A DNA stretch of 64,000 nt from an uncultured Hellea sp. (GCA_938007935.1 CALLMD010000004.1:62001-126000), one strand, 5' to 3'. Positions 35,990 to 45,281 are shown, numbered from the stretch's first letter. Notes: generated by a model not told the origin, from the letters alone. Translations and numbers: made by a program.

Positions 35990-37216
35990 ATGAGTCAAAA
36001 TAGCGATCAGTTTGCGGCCTTTCGCCATTCGAGCTATCAACGCTACTTTGTCGCGCGTTTTCTAACCGCTTTTTCCTTTCATGCCATCTCAACGGCTATC
36101 GGGTGGCATATCTGGGTTGAAACAGAAAATCCTTTTTGGCTGGGCATGATTGGTCTCGTCCAATTCCTCCCAGCACTTTTGCTTGTCCTCGTTACTGGCC
36201 TCGTAACCGACCGATATAGCCGCCGGATCGTCATGGCGAGCGCGATAATTGGCATGGCGACGGGTAGCCTATGCCTCACAATTATGGCGGGCTCAGGCCC
36301 TTTCAATCCCATCTGGGTTATGGCTGTTTTGGCGGGTTTCGGGGTTGCGCGCGCCTTTCATTCACCTGCATCCGCCTCACTTGTCGTCAATCTTGTTCCT
36401 AAAAAGGATTTCCAAAACGCTATTGGATGGATCACATCATCATGGCAACTCGCCAGTATCTTCGGCCCTGTTGCTGGCGGTTTATTAGCAGCCTATTCCC
36501 GAACCGCGCCTTATCTTTGCGCCGCCATATTAATGTGCCTTTCAGCAGGCCTCATTCTCTCCATCGCAAAACCTGCGCAGGCGATAAGTAAGAAAAAAAT
36601 AGATATTGGCGTCTTACTTGGCGGGTTTAAATATATTTGGAAAACGAAAATTGTTCTTGGAGCCATTACGCTTGATCTTTTTGCGGTCATGCTTGGCGGT
36701 GTTGTCGCCCTCATGCCTATTTTTGCAAAAGAAATACTGGGCATGGGCCCCTCAGGATTGGGCTGGCTGCGCGCCGCGCCGGGAATTGGCGCGATAGCTG
36801 TGGTTATCTGGATGACTCGATTTCCAATCAAAGATCATGCAGGCCTCATCTTATTAGGGGCTGTCGCGCTCTTTGGCGCGGCGACGGCGCTATTCGGCTT
36901 TTCGACATCTATCTGGTTATCCCTCTTCGCGCTCTTTCTGGTCGGCGCGCTGGATATGGTTAGCGTTATTATCCGCGAAGTTTTGTTACAGCTTTGGACA
37001 CCAGATGAAGTGCGCGGACGGGTTAATGCCGTCAACTCTATTTTCCTTATGGCCTCCAACGAACTTGGCGAGGCCCGCGCTGGTTTCTTTGCGGCCAAAT
37101 GGGGCGCGATCGTAACGGTTATTGGCGGCGGTATCGCCGCTATTGGCGTCACCGCGCTTTGTGGTATGTTCTTTCCCCAGCTACGAAAAGTTAGACAGCT
37201 TGATAAGGTTGATTAA
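35990..37216 (+). CDS. MFS transporter (EntS/MFS_3-like)
   Basis: Major facilitator of 408 residues with about twelve hydrophobic helices. The GLVTDRYSRRIVM loop between helices 2 and 3 is the MFS motif A, and the protein belongs to the exporter branch typified by EntS (begins FAAFRHSSYQRYFVARFLTAF). Substrate unknown. Followed after 62 bases by an ABC exporter on the same strand. Confidence 0.88.
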   Translation: MSQNSDQFAAFRHSSYQRYFVARFLTAFSFHAISTAIGWHIWVETENPFWLGMIGLVQFLPALLLVLVTGLVTDRYSRRIVMASAIIGMATGSLCLTIMAGSGPFNPIWVMAVLAGFGVARAFHSPASASLVVNLVPKKDFQNAIGWITSSWQLASIFGPVAGGLLAAYSRTAPYLCAAILMCLSAGLILSIAKPAQAISKKKIDIGVLLGGFKYIWKTKIVLGAITLDLFAVMLGGVVALMPIFAKEILGMGPSGLGWLRAAPGIGAIAVVIWMTRFPIKDHAGLILLGAVALFGAATALFGFSTSIWLSLFALFLVGALDMVSVIIREVLLQLWTPDEVRGRVNAVNSIFLMASNELGEARAGFFAAKWGAIVTVIGGGIAAIGVTALCGMFFPQLRKVRQLDKVD

Positions 37217-37278
37217 GAGAGCAGATGCCGCACTTAACGTCCTTGCGAGAGACTTACGGGGAGTGCTAGAGGCGGCCA

Positions 37279-39171
37279 ATGGTTGATGACATTGATGATA
37301 GTCGTTCCGCAGGCGCTGCCCTTACGGCCAGCATAGAGCTTGATAAGGATAAACGGGGTAAAGCGCGTACCGTAAAGCCTTTGAGACAGCTTTGGCCTTA
37401 TATTACGCGCTATAAAGCTATGGTTTTTGCTTTCCTTCTATTTCTCATCCTCGCCGCAGCCATGCAACTATCTATTGGTCTGGCAGTAAAAGTCATAACA
37501 GATTGCGGTTTTGTTGGGGACGCGCAAGCCACGGCAGATTATTGTTCTCGATTTTCGGTTGGTGATGACCGTAAGATGGGATCATATTTTAAATTTGCGA
37601 TGCTTATTGGTATCGGCGCTGCTATTTTTGGAGCTTTGCGATTTTATTTTATCAGCGTTCTTGGACAGCGTGTAATCGCAGATATTCGCATAGCCGTTTA
37701 CAATAAACTAACACGGCTCTCGCCAGAATTTTTCGAACGAGTCCACACTGGAGAAGTCCTCTCCCGTTTAACAACAGATACAACACTTATTGAGTCTGTT
37801 ATAGGATCATCCGTTTCCTTTGCCATACGGTCTATCGCAACGAGTCTTGGCTCTCTCATCATCATGTTCTTTATTAGCTGGAAACTGGCATTACTTGTTC
37901 TACTCATTGGACCAATTATTATCCTGCCAACAATCTTGATTGGCCGTCGTATTCGTACGCTATCACGGTCAAGTCAGGATAACTTAGCAATGGCATCCTC
38001 ACGCGCAGGCGAAAGCCTTGGTGCTATACAGACTGTGCAAGCTTTCACACGGGAAGACAAAGAACGCCGTGCTTTTTCCAAGGCAGTAGAAAATACATTC
38101 ACGGCGCACCGCAAGCGTCTTCTGGTCAGAGCCCTTATGACTCTGATTATTTTTGGCTTAGGTATGAGCGGCATGGTCGGAGTTTTCTGGTACGGCGCGC
38201 ATGAGGTTCAACAATTCAAAGCTTCTGGTGGTAGCACAGGTATGACGAGCGGGGATATCTTTGCCTTTGGCATTTATGCCTTTAGCGTCGTCTCAGGAGT
38301 AGGGTTTTTAACGGGTACATGGACAGAACTTTTACGCGCATCGGGCGCAACCGAACGCGTTATGGAGCTTCTAAGCGAAGAGCCCACGATTAAAGCACCA
38401 TCAAATCCTAGCGTTATAAATAAAGCCGGCGGTAAGATAAGATTTAAAAACGTCCATTTTGTCTATCCCTCTCGTCCTTCAGAACAGGCCTTAAATAATA
38501 TCAGTTTTGATATTCAAGAAGGCGAAACAGTGGCCTTAGTCGGACCATCAGGGGCAGGGAAATCAACGATATTCCAAGTTTTACTGCGCTTTTACGATAC
38601 TCAATCAGGTTCTGTTGAAGTTAATAATGTTGAAATAACCAAACTCACACCCCAAAATCTACGCCAGCAATTTGCTATTGTTCAGCAAAATACACCCCTC
38701 TTCTCTGGTTCAGCCATGGAAAATATTCGCTATGGCCGAGAAGGGGCTAGCGATGCTGATGTTATAAGCGCAGCCAAAGCGGCTTTCGCGCATGATTTTA
38801 TTTCGCAGCTTCCCGAAGGCTATGAGACTGACCTTGGCGAGTCGGCCGTCACGCTCTCTGGCGGCCAAAGACAGCGCCTTGCCATTGCGCGCGCTATATT
38901 GCGTGACGCTCCTATCTTGCTACTTGATGAAGCCACCAGCGCGCTTGACGCCGAGAGCGAACGCGCGGTTCAAAAAGCCTTTGAGGATATGTCCAAAACC
39001 AAAACCACATTGGTTATCGCGCACCGCCTCGCAACCGTACTCAAAGCTGACCGCATTATCGTCATGGAAGACGGCAAGGTTGTAGAAACGGGGACGCATG
39101 ATGAACTCATGTCTATAGACGGGCTCTATGCTCGCCTCGCCCATCTTCAATTTGATACGGCGGCGATTTAG
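37279..39171 (+). CDS. ABC exporter, fused permease and ATPase
   Basis: Half-transporter of 630 residues (MsbA/ABCB-like). Six-helix transmembrane domain (about 35-345; the first periplasmic loop has two cysteines, DCGFVG and DYCSRF), then the nucleotide-binding domain with Walker A GPSGAGKST, Q-loop IVQQNTPLF, signature LSGGQRQRLA, Walker B ILLLDEATSALD and switch His in IAHRLA. Export of a lipid or hydrophobic compound is likely; substrate cannot be told. Its stop directly abuts that of the SOUL gene. Confidence 0.93.
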   Translation: MVDDIDDSRSAGAALTASIELDKDKRGKARTVKPLRQLWPYITRYKAMVFAFLLFLILAAAMQLSIGLAVKVITDCGFVGDAQATADYCSRFSVGDDRKMGSYFKFAMLIGIGAAIFGALRFYFISVLGQRVIADIRIAVYNKLTRLSPEFFERVHTGEVLSRLTTDTTLIESVIGSSVSFAIRSIATSLGSLIIMFFISWKLALLVLLIGPIIILPTILIGRRIRTLSRSSQDNLAMASSRAGESLGAIQTVQAFTREDKERRAFSKAVENTFTAHRKRLLVRALMTLIIFGLGMSGMVGVFWYGAHEVQQFKASGGSTGMTSGDIFAFGIYAFSVVSGVGFLTGTWTELLRASGATERVMELLSEEPTIKAPSNPSVINKAGGKIRFKNVHFVYPSRPSEQALNNISFDIQEGETVALVGPSGAGKSTIFQVLLRFYDTQSGSVEVNNVEITKLTPQNLRQQFAIVQQNTPLFSGSAMENIRYGREGASDADVISAAKAAFAHDFISQLPEGYETDLGESAVTLSGGQRQRLAIARAILRDAPILLLDEATSALDAESERAVQKAFEDMSKTKTTLVIAHRLATVLKADRIIVMEDGKVVETGTHDELMSIDGLYARLAHLQFDTAAI

Positions 39172-39804
39172 CTACTGCGCAATACGGTAATGCACCTCAT
39201 TACGTCGAAACATGGGCGGCACAAATGGCGCATCGTAAAAGGCATATTCTGGGCCGCTTAATATCTTAATCCCATTTGCCTCCATATAGGCCGTTAAACG
39301 CTCTTGATGTTTTCCAATATTCTTCTTCGACGATCGTCCTGCGAACCTGATACTAATCGTACGGTAAGGCTTCGTTTCCACAATCCGAATATCGGGATCT
39401 AGGGGCACAGGTAAAGTCTCTTTGGAATATTGCGATGGCATCATAAAGTTAACTGTCCAGCGCCCATCATTAGACGGCGTTTGAACTACAGGGGCTGTCA
39501 TCGCTATGGACTCTGATTTGGGCGTTTGCATCACAGGCGAGGTCATAGCTATTTTTGATTGAACTTTATTATCGCCAAATATGAATGCTGCTAGCTTACG
39601 AAAGCCGCGATTAGCGGCCCTGTCTCGGTCCCCCATAACGGTAACTTCTGCCAACAGCATCTCAGGATAATCGCGAATTTCAATCTTATCATCGCTTTGA
39701 ACAATGGTGTAATCAGGTTTTTCGGTTGCCTGTGCCGCAGGGGCTAAACTCATAAAACACGCTCCCAAAACAACAAAAATAATACTGGTTAGAAAATGCT
39801 TCAT
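39172..39804 (-). CDS. SOUL-family heme-binding protein, exported
   Basis: SOUL/HEBP domain protein of 210 residues with a signal peptide (ends SLAPAAQA). The domain begins PDYTIVQSDDKIEIRDYPEM and includes KIAMTSPVMQ and IAMTAPVVQ, the duplicated MTxPV motif of the family, and ISIRFAGRSS. Bacterial members are presumed to bind heme or related tetrapyrroles; role unknown. Confidence 0.9.
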   Translation of the reverse strand: MKHFLTSIIFVVLGACFMSLAPAAQATEKPDYTIVQSDDKIEIRDYPEMLLAEVTVMGDRDRAANRGFRKLAAFIFGDNKVQSKIAMTSPVMQTPKSESIAMTAPVVQTPSNDGRWTVNFMMPSQYSKETLPVPLDPDIRIVETKPYRTISIRFAGRSSKKNIGKHQERLTAYMEANGIKILSGPEYAFYDAPFVPPMFRRNEVHYRIAQ

Positions 39805-39862
39805 AATACGGCTCCTAACTTAATTACGAAGCAGATAAGAAAACGATTTAATATTTAGCAGT

Positions 39863-40870
39863 TCAGCGCTTTGGTGCGGTGGAGTCCCGAATAATCAAGT
39901 CGTGTTCCATACAATAGGATTTCAACCGCTCTTCATCCTCTGGCGGCCTAATCAATAGCTCGGCGGCGCTGTACCCCATGTCATAAATAGGCTGCTTTAT
40001 CGTTGTAAGTTGCGGCCAAAGAATTTTGGCCAGCGGTGTGTCATCAAAGCCAACAACAGATAATTGATCCGGCACAGATAAGCCTTTGCGCCCTGCAACG
40101 GAGACCACACCTGCCGCCATATCGTCATTACTGGCAAATATGGCGCTCGGGTGTTTATCTTGCCCTAAGACCTGCATCGCGGCGTCCACACCTGACTTGA
40201 ACGAAAAGTCGCCATCGGCAAACCATTTGGAGTTGGGCGTGATTCCATGCGCGGCTAAGGCTTCCTTATAGCCTGTAAAGCGCTGCGATGAGGAACTATG
40301 TCGCGGCGGGCCTTTGATAAACCCAATATCCCTGTGACCAAGTCCGATAAGATATTCAGTTATTTCCCGCGCGGCCTGCACATTATCCATTTTCACACAA
40401 GACACGCCCTCAATTTCATAGGAGGGCGCAACAGGCACAAAGTCGATACCCAAACGTTTCAAGATTTTAAAAATTTCGGGGCTATCACTAAATGGGGCCG
40501 TCAGGATAATTCCGTCCACAGGCAGGCGCTCAAGGCGGCGCTCAAAATCATCACTAATATGCTCGCTGGACATATCAAAAGCTTCGACAACCAGATGATA
40601 GCCATTTTCACGGCAGGCTTCGATAGCGCCAGCTTGAAGATTGGTCAGATAGTTAGGGCTGGATGAGCCAAACATCAGCGCAATCAAATAGGATTTTGAA
40701 CTGGCAAGGCCCCGCGCGGCAAGATTAGGTGAATATCTTAAATCTTTGGCAACGGCCAAGACACGCTCACGCGTTTTCAAGGCCACGTTTGGTTCATTAT
40801 TCAGAACACGGGAAACCGTCTTCATTGAAACGCCCGCCTGCTTGGCGACATCTGTTATTGTTGCTTTCAT
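39863..40870 (-). CDS. LacI-family transcriptional regulator
   Basis: DNA-binding repressor with an N-terminal LacI helix-turn-helix (ITDVAKQAGVSMKTVSRVLN, hinge ARGLASSKS) and a periplasmic-binding-like sugar effector domain (GLGHRDIGFIKGPPRH). 335 residues from ATG 40870; TTG 40882 is an alternative. No sugar operon is adjacent on either side, so target and effector are unknown. Confidence 0.93.
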   Translation of the reverse strand: MKATITDVAKQAGVSMKTVSRVLNNEPNVALKTRERVLAVAKDLRYSPNLAARGLASSKSYLIALMFGSSSPNYLTNLQAGAIEACRENGYHLVVEAFDMSSEHISDDFERRLERLPVDGIILTAPFSDSPEIFKILKRLGIDFVPVAPSYEIEGVSCVKMDNVQAAREITEYLIGLGHRDIGFIKGPPRHSSSSQRFTGYKEALAAHGITPNSKWFADGDFSFKSGVDAAMQVLGQDKHPSAIFASNDDMAAGVVSVAGRKGLSVPDQLSVVGFDDTPLAKILWPQLTTIKQPIYDMGYSAAELLIRPPEDEERLKSYCMEHDLIIRDSTAPKR

Positions 40871-40893
40871 GTCTCCGCCCAATTTAGGGTAGC

Positions 40894-41616
40894 TTACGCG
40901 AGATGCTGTCCGCTATCAACCGTTAGCATTTGTCCCGTCACAGAGCCGGCACCTAATAAATAGAGCGCTGCCTCAAGAATATTATCAGGTGAAGACCCAC
41001 GGCCCAGTAATGTTGACGCAGCTTCTAGAGCAAATTCATCTGGCGTTTGCGCTTTGTTTTGTAAGGTCGGCCCAGGCCCTATGGCATTGACGCGAATGCG
41101 CGGAGCCAAGCTTTGAGCCAATGTTTTCGTCGCTGCATAAAGAGCGGCCTTAGACACGCCATAGGTAAAATATGATGGGGCGGGCTTAAGGACCCTTTGG
41201 TCAATCATATTGATAATCGAACCAAGCTCGCCCTCTGGTAATTGCGCCGCAAAAGCCTGAGATAAAATAAGCGGGGCGCGCAGATTGACATCCATGTGAT
41301 AGTCATATTCCGCGTTAGAAAAATCAGCCGCGTTATCATCTTCAAAGGTGGAGGCATTATTGATAAGCGCAGTCAGGGGCGTGCCGAGAGCCTGCCCTGC
41401 CCGCACCACTAACGAGCTCACATCTTGAGGAACAAAGAGGTTACCTTGAACGGTTTCTGCTTTGCCGCCCTCGCTTTTAATCTGTGCCGTCAGAGCCTGC
41501 GCGCCTTCGCGGCTTCGGTTATAGTGAATGGCAACAGCCCATCCCTGCTTTGCGAGGCCTCTAGCAAGATGCGCCCCGACCCTTGCGCCTGCGCCCGTTA
41601 TGAGAACCGACTTCAT
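40894..41616 (-). CDS. PTR1/FolM-type short-chain reductase
   Basis: SDR probably reducing a pterin. Cofactor loop ITGAGARVG, INNASTFEDD, and the catalytic block with Asp rather than Ser (IINMIDQRVLKPAPS) followed by YGVSKAAL; the Asp-Tyr-x3-Lys pattern is that of pteridine reductase and dihydromonapterin reductase. 240 residues from ATG 41616 (AAGG six bases upstream). Close packing behind a pterin synthase homologue supports the assignment. Confidence 0.78.
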   Translation of the reverse strand: MKSVLITGAGARVGAHLARGLAKQGWAVAIHYNRSREGAQALTAQIKSEGGKAETVQGNLFVPQDVSSLVVRAGQALGTPLTALINNASTFEDDNAADFSNAEYDYHMDVNLRAPLILSQAFAAQLPEGELGSIINMIDQRVLKPAPSYFTYGVSKAALYAATKTLAQSLAPRIRVNAIGPGPTLQNKAQTPDEFALEAASTLLGRGSSPDNILEAALYLLGAGSVTGQMLTVDSGQHLA

Positions 41617-41627
41617 GTGAGCCTTAC

Positions 41628-42005
41628 TCATGTAAGTCTTACTCGGGCGCGCTCCCCGCATGAGGGGCGGCGCACTTCAACGCAGGCCAGCCCCGGCAGG
41701 CGCGGCTCTAAGCGTTCAAATATCCACTTGGCAATCTGCTCTAAAGCGGGCTGTTCAAGCCCTTCAATTTCATTGAGAACAGCATGATCAAGCGGCTTGA
41801 CGACCTCTTGAATGATTTGGTCAATTTTCCACAAATCACGTATCCAGCCCTTATCCTCTTGCGCGTCGCCTTCAATGCGTACGGTGCCCGCAAAGCTATG
41901 GCCGTGGATTTTCTTGAACAGATCATTGGCATCCGCATGGCCAAAGTAATGCGCCGCTTCGAACTGGAAGTCTTTTTCTATTTCAAATGTCAGCTTTGAG
42001 GCCAT
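41628..42005 (-). CDS. 6-pyruvoyl-tetrahydropterin synthase/QueD homologue without the catalytic Cys
   Basis: A 125-residue PTPS-fold protein. Zinc ligands His19 (FEAAHYF) and His34/His36 (KKIHGHSF) are present, as is LDHAVLN. In E. coli QueD, which aligns without gaps between these His motifs, the catalytic Cys27 falls on Phe30 here, and the substrate-anchoring Glu (KETCTAG) is replaced (RRPSCGE). The usual QueD reaction is therefore doubtful. Twelve bases upstream of the PTR1-type reductase, so a joint pterin role is probable. Confidence 0.8.
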   Translation of the reverse strand: MASKLTFEIEKDFQFEAAHYFGHADANDLFKKIHGHSFAGTVRIEGDAQEDKGWIRDLWKIDQIIQEVVKPLDHAVLNEIEGLEQPALEQIAKWIFERLEPRLPGLACVEVRRPSCGERARVRLT

Positions 42006-42014
42006 GACAGGCTC

Positions 42015-42989
42015 TTACATGACGCGGCTTGCGAGCGCCAGCATGTAAAGGATGTATCCAATAACGAAGACAATACCGATCATCTTGCCGATGGGCTGAC
42101 GTCTTAGTACAAAAAGGAGCAAGGCTGCGCTAGAGGCCAGCATCACCCAGACATCGAATGTCAAAAGCGTATCGTCAATCTTGACCGGCCCCGCCAAAGC
42201 CGAAGCCCCCATCACCGCAAAGAGGTTAAAGACGTTAGATCCCAAAACATTGCCAATCGCGACTTCTGAGTGCCCTCGATAAGAGGCCACAATCACCGTG
42301 GCAATTTCTGGCAGTGACGTTCCGATGGCGACAATCGTCAGACCAATAATGGCATTAGAAATGTTCATCGCCTGCGCAATAATAACAGCATTATCAACGA
42401 TGAGTTTCCCGCCCAATATAAGACCAGCAATACCAATGACAACAAAAGCAAATGAAAGCATTACATTTGTCGGCAACCCGTCTTTGCCCTCATCAATCTC
42501 GGTCATTTCCTCTAATATCGGATCATCTGCGCCTGATTTTGCCAGACGGAACATGTAAAGCAAATAAGCCACAATACCGCCAAACAATATGGCGCCTTGT
42601 AAAAGGCCCATCGTGTGATTGACTGCGGTGAAGGCTAGCAAGATGAATAACACCGTCGCAAATATGGAAATCAGTGTATTACGCGCCACCCCTGCCATAT
42701 TGGTCGGGATAGCCATAATCAGCGCGGGAATACCAAGCGCGAGAAGCACATTGGCGATATTGGAGCCAATAACATTCCCCGCCGCCAAATCACCTGCGCC
42801 CTTTAAAACAGACTGAACGCCAACAACAAGTTCAGGCGCAGATGTCCCGAAGGCCACAATAGTCAGGCCAACAATCAGAGAGGGCACGCCCCAATGCCGC
42901 GCCAGAGCCGCAGCGCCGCGCACCATCCAGTCCCCCGCAATAATGAGGATGACAAGACCGAGAATAAGAAGAAGTAGCGGGACAAGCAT
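42015..42989 (-). CDS. Calcium/sodium antiporter, CaCA family (YrbG type)
   Basis: Inner-membrane cation/Ca2+ exchanger with about ten helices and the two inverted alpha repeats, both with the family signature: VAFGTSAPELVVGVQS and VAIGTSLPEIATVIVAS, each followed by GNVIGSNIANVL or GNVLGSNVFNLF. 324 residues, with an acidic cytoplasmic loop between the repeats. Follows a 43-codon gene by 13 bases. Confidence 0.93.
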   Translation of the reverse strand: MLVPLLLLILGLVILIIAGDWMVRGAAALARHWGVPSLIVGLTIVAFGTSAPELVVGVQSVLKGAGDLAAGNVIGSNIANVLLALGIPALIMAIPTNMAGVARNTLISIFATVLFILLAFTAVNHTMGLLQGAILFGGIVAYLLYMFRLAKSGADDPILEEMTEIDEGKDGLPTNVMLSFAFVVIGIAGLILGGKLIVDNAVIIAQAMNISNAIIGLTIVAIGTSLPEIATVIVASYRGHSEVAIGNVLGSNVFNLFAVMGASALAGPVKIDDTLLTFDVWVMLASSAALLLFVLRRQPIGKMIGIVFVIGYILYMLALASRVM

Positions 42990-43002
42990 GTCCTATAAGT
43001 CC

Positions 43003-43134
43003 TTAATCAAAACGCTTATATTCAAGGATGTTGAGGCCGCCAAAAACCAAAGCGATGAGCCCAAAGCAAAACATAGCGGGGTCAACGGCGAACCCAAAAA
43101 CGCTTATACCACCTGCTAAAATAAGTGAGATCAT
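43003..43134 (-). CDS. 43-residue membrane protein upstream of the antiporter
   Basis: Small open frame reading MISLILAGGISVFGFAVD, then PAMFCFGLIALVFGGL and ending NILEYKRFD. It has two hydrophobic segments with a charged C-terminus, AGG upstream of the ATG at a plausible distance, and ends 13 bases before the antiporter start on the same strand. Looks like a genuine small membrane protein, perhaps an antiporter partner. No homologue recalled with certainty. Confidence 0.5.
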   Translation of the reverse strand: MISLILAGGISVFGFAVDPAMFCFGLIALVFGGLNILEYKRFD

Positions 43135-43273
43135 AATTCGAACCTATCGTTCTAAGAGCTAATTTTTCGCGTCTATAAACCGCTTTGTCCAAAAGGCCAA
43201 GCCTCTTGACGACGCAGTTTGTCACGTCAAAGATAAAGTTATCTTAGGTTCATATTCAAATGCAGGACTGACA

Positions 43274-43654
43274 ATGAAGATATTAGGCGTCGGCGGCGTA
43301 TTCTTTAAAGCCCATAATGTTGAGAGCTACCGCAAATGGTGGCGCGAGCATATGGGCGCAGAGCTGACCGATTGGGGCACAATGGAATATGCTTCCGACG
43401 GCAAAGGTCAGACCATGATGGCCCCATTTAAGCCCGACTCAGATTACTTTAAGGGGAGCGATGAACGCTTCATGATAAATCTACGCGTTGATGATGTGGC
43501 GGGCCTTATCGACAAAGCCCGCGCAGGCGGGGCCAAAATCATCGGCGAGATTGAAGATACAGAGTTCGGTATTTTTGGCTGGTTTATTGACCCCGAAGGC
43601 ATAAAGATAGAATTATGGCAAGAACCATCTGATTCACAAAACTCAAAGGAGTAA
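43274..43654 (+). CDS. VOC-superfamily (glyoxalase-like) protein
   Basis: A 126-residue protein of the vicinal oxygen chelate fold: GVGGVFFKAHNVESYRKWW at the start, FMINLRVDDVAGLIDKARAGG in the second half, and GWFIDPEGIKIELWQ at the end. The last Glu fits a metal ligand position. Reaction unknown. Three bases before the Kbp gene. Confidence 0.85.
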   Translation: MKILGVGGVFFKAHNVESYRKWWREHMGAELTDWGTMEYASDGKGQTMMAPFKPDSDYFKGSDERFMINLRVDDVAGLIDKARAGGAKIIGEIEDTEFGIFGWFIDPEGIKIELWQEPSDSQNSKE

Positions 43655-43657
43655 AAT

Positions 43658-44110
43658 ATGTTCGGAATGATTCCATTTGTAAAAGCGGCAGGGCGCGGCC
43701 TTGGCGCGATGATTAAGGGCAGAAAAGGCAAAGAAACCCTTCAAAAAGAAGTTGATGATCTGGGCCTTGATACAACGGGCATAGAAATCGAAGTCGATGA
43801 TGATGGCGGCGTCAGCCTGATCGGCGAAGCGGCCACACAAGAAATGAAAGAAAAAATCATCTTGGCGGTTGGTAATGTCGAAGGCGTCGGCGGCGTCAAT
43901 GATAAATCAACAGCGCGCACAGGCCGCGAATCACAATTTCACACCGTTGTCTCTGGCGATACGCTCGGCGCAATTTCCAAAAAATATTACGGCACATGGC
44001 GTCTTTATCCCGAAATTTTCGAAGCCAATAAGCCTATGCTCAGCCATCCCGATAAAATCTATCCGGGTCAAGTCCTACGCATTCCAGCGATTAGCACGGC
44101 CACGTCTTAG
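43658..44110 (+). CDS. kbp: BON-LysM potassium-binding protein Kbp (YgaU)
   Basis: Cytoplasmic K+-binding protein in E. coli. The 150-residue protein has an N-terminal basic helix, a BON domain (about 28-88) and a LysM domain (about 98-147: HTVVSGDTLGAISKKYYG, FEANKPMLSHPDKIYPGQ). The FEANKPML-to-end stretch matches E. coli Kbp almost exactly as I recall it. Followed by a 12-base hairpin. Confidence 0.92.
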   Translation: MFGMIPFVKAAGRGLGAMIKGRKGKETLQKEVDDLGLDTTGIEIEVDDDGGVSLIGEAATQEMKEKIILAVGNVEGVGGVNDKSTARTGRESQFHTVVSGDTLGAISKKYYGTWRLYPEIFEANKPMLSHPDKIYPGQVLRIPAISTATS

Positions 44111-44120
44111 GCCAATAACA

Positions 44121-44148
44121 AGACCCATCACAGCGATGTGGTGGGTCT
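44121..44148 (+). terminator. Hairpin downstream of kbp, probable terminator
   Basis: Twelve-base stem AGACCCATCACA/TGTGGTGGGTCT (one T-G pair) closing a GCGA tetraloop. The following T run is weak (ATTGT), so it may act as a stabilising 3' end. Confidence 0.5.
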
Positions 44149-44197
44149 ATTGTAATCGCTACGGGTCAGCCTATATCTAGCCTAGGAAGGCAAAGCC

Positions 44198-44536
44198 ATG
44201 ACCGTTCGATTACCCAAAAATCTCTCAAACACATTATCCTTCACATCAGGCGTAATTAAATCTGGCGCAGATTTTTTAGAAACAGAAGTCCTTGGCGAAA
44301 AAGCTTATTCCCTCGGCCTCGCCGCTCGCGCCGTCGAAAAATCATTGGCTGACTTAAAAGCATTTGATGGCGATGAGAGTGAACGCGCGGTATTACTGCA
44401 AACCACGGCAGATAAGGTTCATGCTTACTTTGTTCAGCGGGAAATGATGGGGTTTATAAATCACGCGCACCCTATTGCGCATTATGATATTCCAAGAGAT
44501 GTGCTTAGTAAGGTTGGAGTTAGAGGCTTGAGCTAA
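44198..44536 (+). CDS. DUF6665-like small protein
   Basis: A 112-residue protein with the pattern LETEVLGEKAYSLGLAARAVEKSLADLKAFDG, then VHAYFVQREMMGFIN and a C-terminal YDIPRDVLSKVG. This resembles the alphaproteobacterial DUF6665 family as I remember it; no function is known. Predicted largely helical and soluble. Confidence 0.6.
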   Translation: MTVRLPKNLSNTLSFTSGVIKSGADFLETEVLGEKAYSLGLAARAVEKSLADLKAFDGDESERAVLLQTTADKVHAYFVQREMMGFINHAHPIAHYDIPRDVLSKVGVRGLS

Positions 44537-44606
44537 TTCCTATCAACATAAGGATTTGAGTAGATTTACAGCTCTATGACTTTAAGATGTGTATAGGAGA
44601 CAATCG

Positions 44607-45281
44607 ATGCCAATGCATACCCCTTGGAAAAAAAGTAGAAAGTTTGGTGACATTTATGGCGGTCGCAAAAATTTAAAATTTTCGGATAATATTTTTCAAC
44701 GTCTACATTCTATTAAAAGACCAAATCCAGGTGATGAGTTGCCGATTTTAATCGAAGATAACCCATCAAGAGACTTTTTCTTTCCGTTGTCAGGGCAAGA
44801 AGTCCTACAAGCTTTACATGGCCTTCCAAAACACGATCGAGAAGGGATTACACACGTCTGGCTTCGTCGGTTTAAAAAAGTAGATTTTATAGAAGGTAAG
44901 ACGCCTTTTGCGTGGTTTTGTTGCGGGAGTGGTGTGAGAGCGATTGTACTATTCCCATGGCCAAATGACTTAACCATCTCATATGGAGCCAAAAGGCCGT
45001 CAAACAAAGTTATCAATGAGTTCGAACGTTATGGTGCAAAATTAGAGAAATCTGGGAAAAACTGGATATCAAAGTGGAGCATTGAATCAGTTAGAAAGTA
45101 CTACATTCAAGGCATACTATATCATGAGGTCGGCCACCATATTGATAGATATTATCGTCTTTGGAGCTCAGCTAACTCCAAAGAAATTGAAGAATACGCA
45201 GACCAATACGCAATTGCTAAAACGGCAAATGCTACGCATGTTTTCAATCGGCTTCAAAAGAACATTGCAGCCGACACATAG
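44607..45281 (+). CDS. HExxH zinc metalloprotease-like protein, AT-rich
   Basis: Unrecognised 224-residue protein with a gluzincin-like motif: YHEVGHHIDRYYR near residue 174 (HExxH) followed about 20 residues later by KEIEEYADQYA, whose Glu fits a third zinc ligand as in the ImmA/IrrE-like and related minimal peptidases. No signal peptide or helix-turn-helix. The gene is distinctly more AT-rich than its neighbours. Start at ATG 44607 with AGGAG seven bases upstream; the 12 bases before it recur before the gene at 51148. Likely horizontally acquired; target unknown. Confidence 0.65.
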   Translation: MPMHTPWKKSRKFGDIYGGRKNLKFSDNIFQRLHSIKRPNPGDELPILIEDNPSRDFFFPLSGQEVLQALHGLPKHDREGITHVWLRRFKKVDFIEGKTPFAWFCCGSGVRAIVLFPWPNDLTISYGAKRPSNKVINEFERYGAKLEKSGKNWISKWSIESVRKYYIQGILYHEVGHHIDRYYRLWSSANSKEIEEYADQYAIAKTANATHVFNRLQKNIAADT

